Shown here piece after piece: positions 4,834 through 5,039 of a DNA stretch of 5,039 nt (positions are counted from its first letter, which is position 1; each line of letters begins with the position of its first letter). Source of the DNA: an uncultured Spirochaetaceae bacterium (GTDB lineage Bacteria; Spirochaetota; Spirochaetia; SZUA-6; Bin103). Below the pieces are notes generated by a model. The model saw only the letters and a program-made list of their open reading frames with translations. It did not search any database and was not told the DNA's origin. Location of the stretch: NCBI GenBank assembly GCA_913043885.1, contig CAJWOB010000223.1, positions 1 through 5,039 on the forward strand, in the 5' to 3' direction. A program made the position numbers and the translations under genes.

Positions 4834-5039
4834 ATGGCGCCTCCGCGCGTTGCTCGCCGCCACATCCAGCTGGGCGGCGCCGGCACGCTGAGCCGACACA
4901 GCGTGTCGGCCTGGAGCATCCCCTTTGCCCGCCCGGCGCTCGGCGCTGAGGAGGAGCAGGCGGTGCTGCGGGTACTGCGCAGCGGCTGGCTCACCACCGG
5001 CAACGAGGCGGCGGCGTTCGAAGCCGAGTTCGCCAAAGC
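4834..5039 (+). CDS. DegT/DnrJ/EryC1/StrS-family sugar aminotransferase (partial, N-terminal 68 codons)
   Basis: Only the start of the gene is inside the window. Residues 29-68 match the opening of PLP-dependent nucleotide-sugar aminotransferases: IPFARPALGAEEEQAV, then VLRSGWLTTG (47-56), then a helix AAAFEAEFAK. The family transfers an amino group, usually from glutamate, to a keto-sugar nucleotide. The catalytic Lys and the PLP pocket lie beyond the edge. Together with the preceding 4,6-dehydratase this is the classic pair for a 4-amino-4,6-dideoxy sugar (PglF then PglE in the bacillosamine route); the exact sugar is inference. The ATG directly follows the dehydratase stop (TAGATG), with no clear Shine-Dalgarno sequence, which suggests translational coupling. 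The 28 residues before IPFARP (Arg- and Gly-rich) are longer than the usual 5-10, so the in-frame GTG at 4903 is a possible alternative start. Confidence 0.88.
   Translation, partial: MAPPRVARRHIQLGGAGTLSRHSVSAWSIPFARPALGAEEEQAVLRVLRSGWLTTGNEAAAFEAEFAK
4892..4910 (+). repeat. Perfect 8-base hairpin GCCGACAC-AGC-GTGTCGGC in the aminotransferase start region
   Basis: The arms at 4892-4899 and 4903-4910 pair fully with a three-base loop. The hairpin lies in codons 20-26 of the aminotransferase frame, in the unusual N-terminal extension, and its right arm begins with the alternative GTG start at 4903. No U-run follows it. Confidence 0.55.

Overview
The window is GC-rich (by eye around two thirds G+C), densely coding, and comes from a bacterium with a two-membrane envelope. 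It carries exported proteins with Sec-type signal peptides and a Wzz-type polysaccharide co-polymerase, which point to a Gram-negative or otherwise diderm cell. I cannot fix the lineage. The two minus-strand proteins have a general look I associate with spirochaetes, but this is only a weak impression.

Layout: two divergent gene sets leave from a 159-base intergenic region (1806-1964). Leftward on the minus strand are a 219-residue exported protein of unknown function (1146-1805, TTG start) and, one base after its stop, a second exported protein (1-1144) whose 3' end lies outside the window. The second protein has a signal peptide, a small domain resembling the RlpA double-psi beta-barrel without its usual DRG motif, and a long Ala/Pro/Asp-rich tail. 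Rightward on the plus strand are a Wzz/polysaccharide co-polymerase (1965-3251), a 512-residue nucleotide-sugar 4,6-dehydratase of the PglF/WbpM/CapD type lacking the family's membrane segments (3295-4833), and the first 68 codons of a DegT/DnrJ/EryC1/StrS aminotransferase (4834 to the window end).

How they work together: the plus-strand genes look like the start of a surface-polysaccharide or glycan locus. The dehydratase and aminotransferase are consecutive steps towards a 4-amino-4,6-dideoxy sugar nucleotide (as in UDP-bacillosamine-type pathways), and the Wzz protein would set chain length of the assembled polymer. The two leftward exported proteins are tightly coupled to each other and are probably envelope proteins; their link to the polysaccharide is only positional.

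Points worth a second look: a Tyr-containing YxxxK motif in the dehydratase where long family members usually have Met; the missing transmembrane domain of that enzyme; short inverted repeats that place Shine-Dalgarno sequences in predicted loops next to start codons; and a span of 189 residues without Lys, Arg or His in the RlpA-like protein. No RNA genes, CRISPR arrays, insertion sequences or clear terminators were seen.
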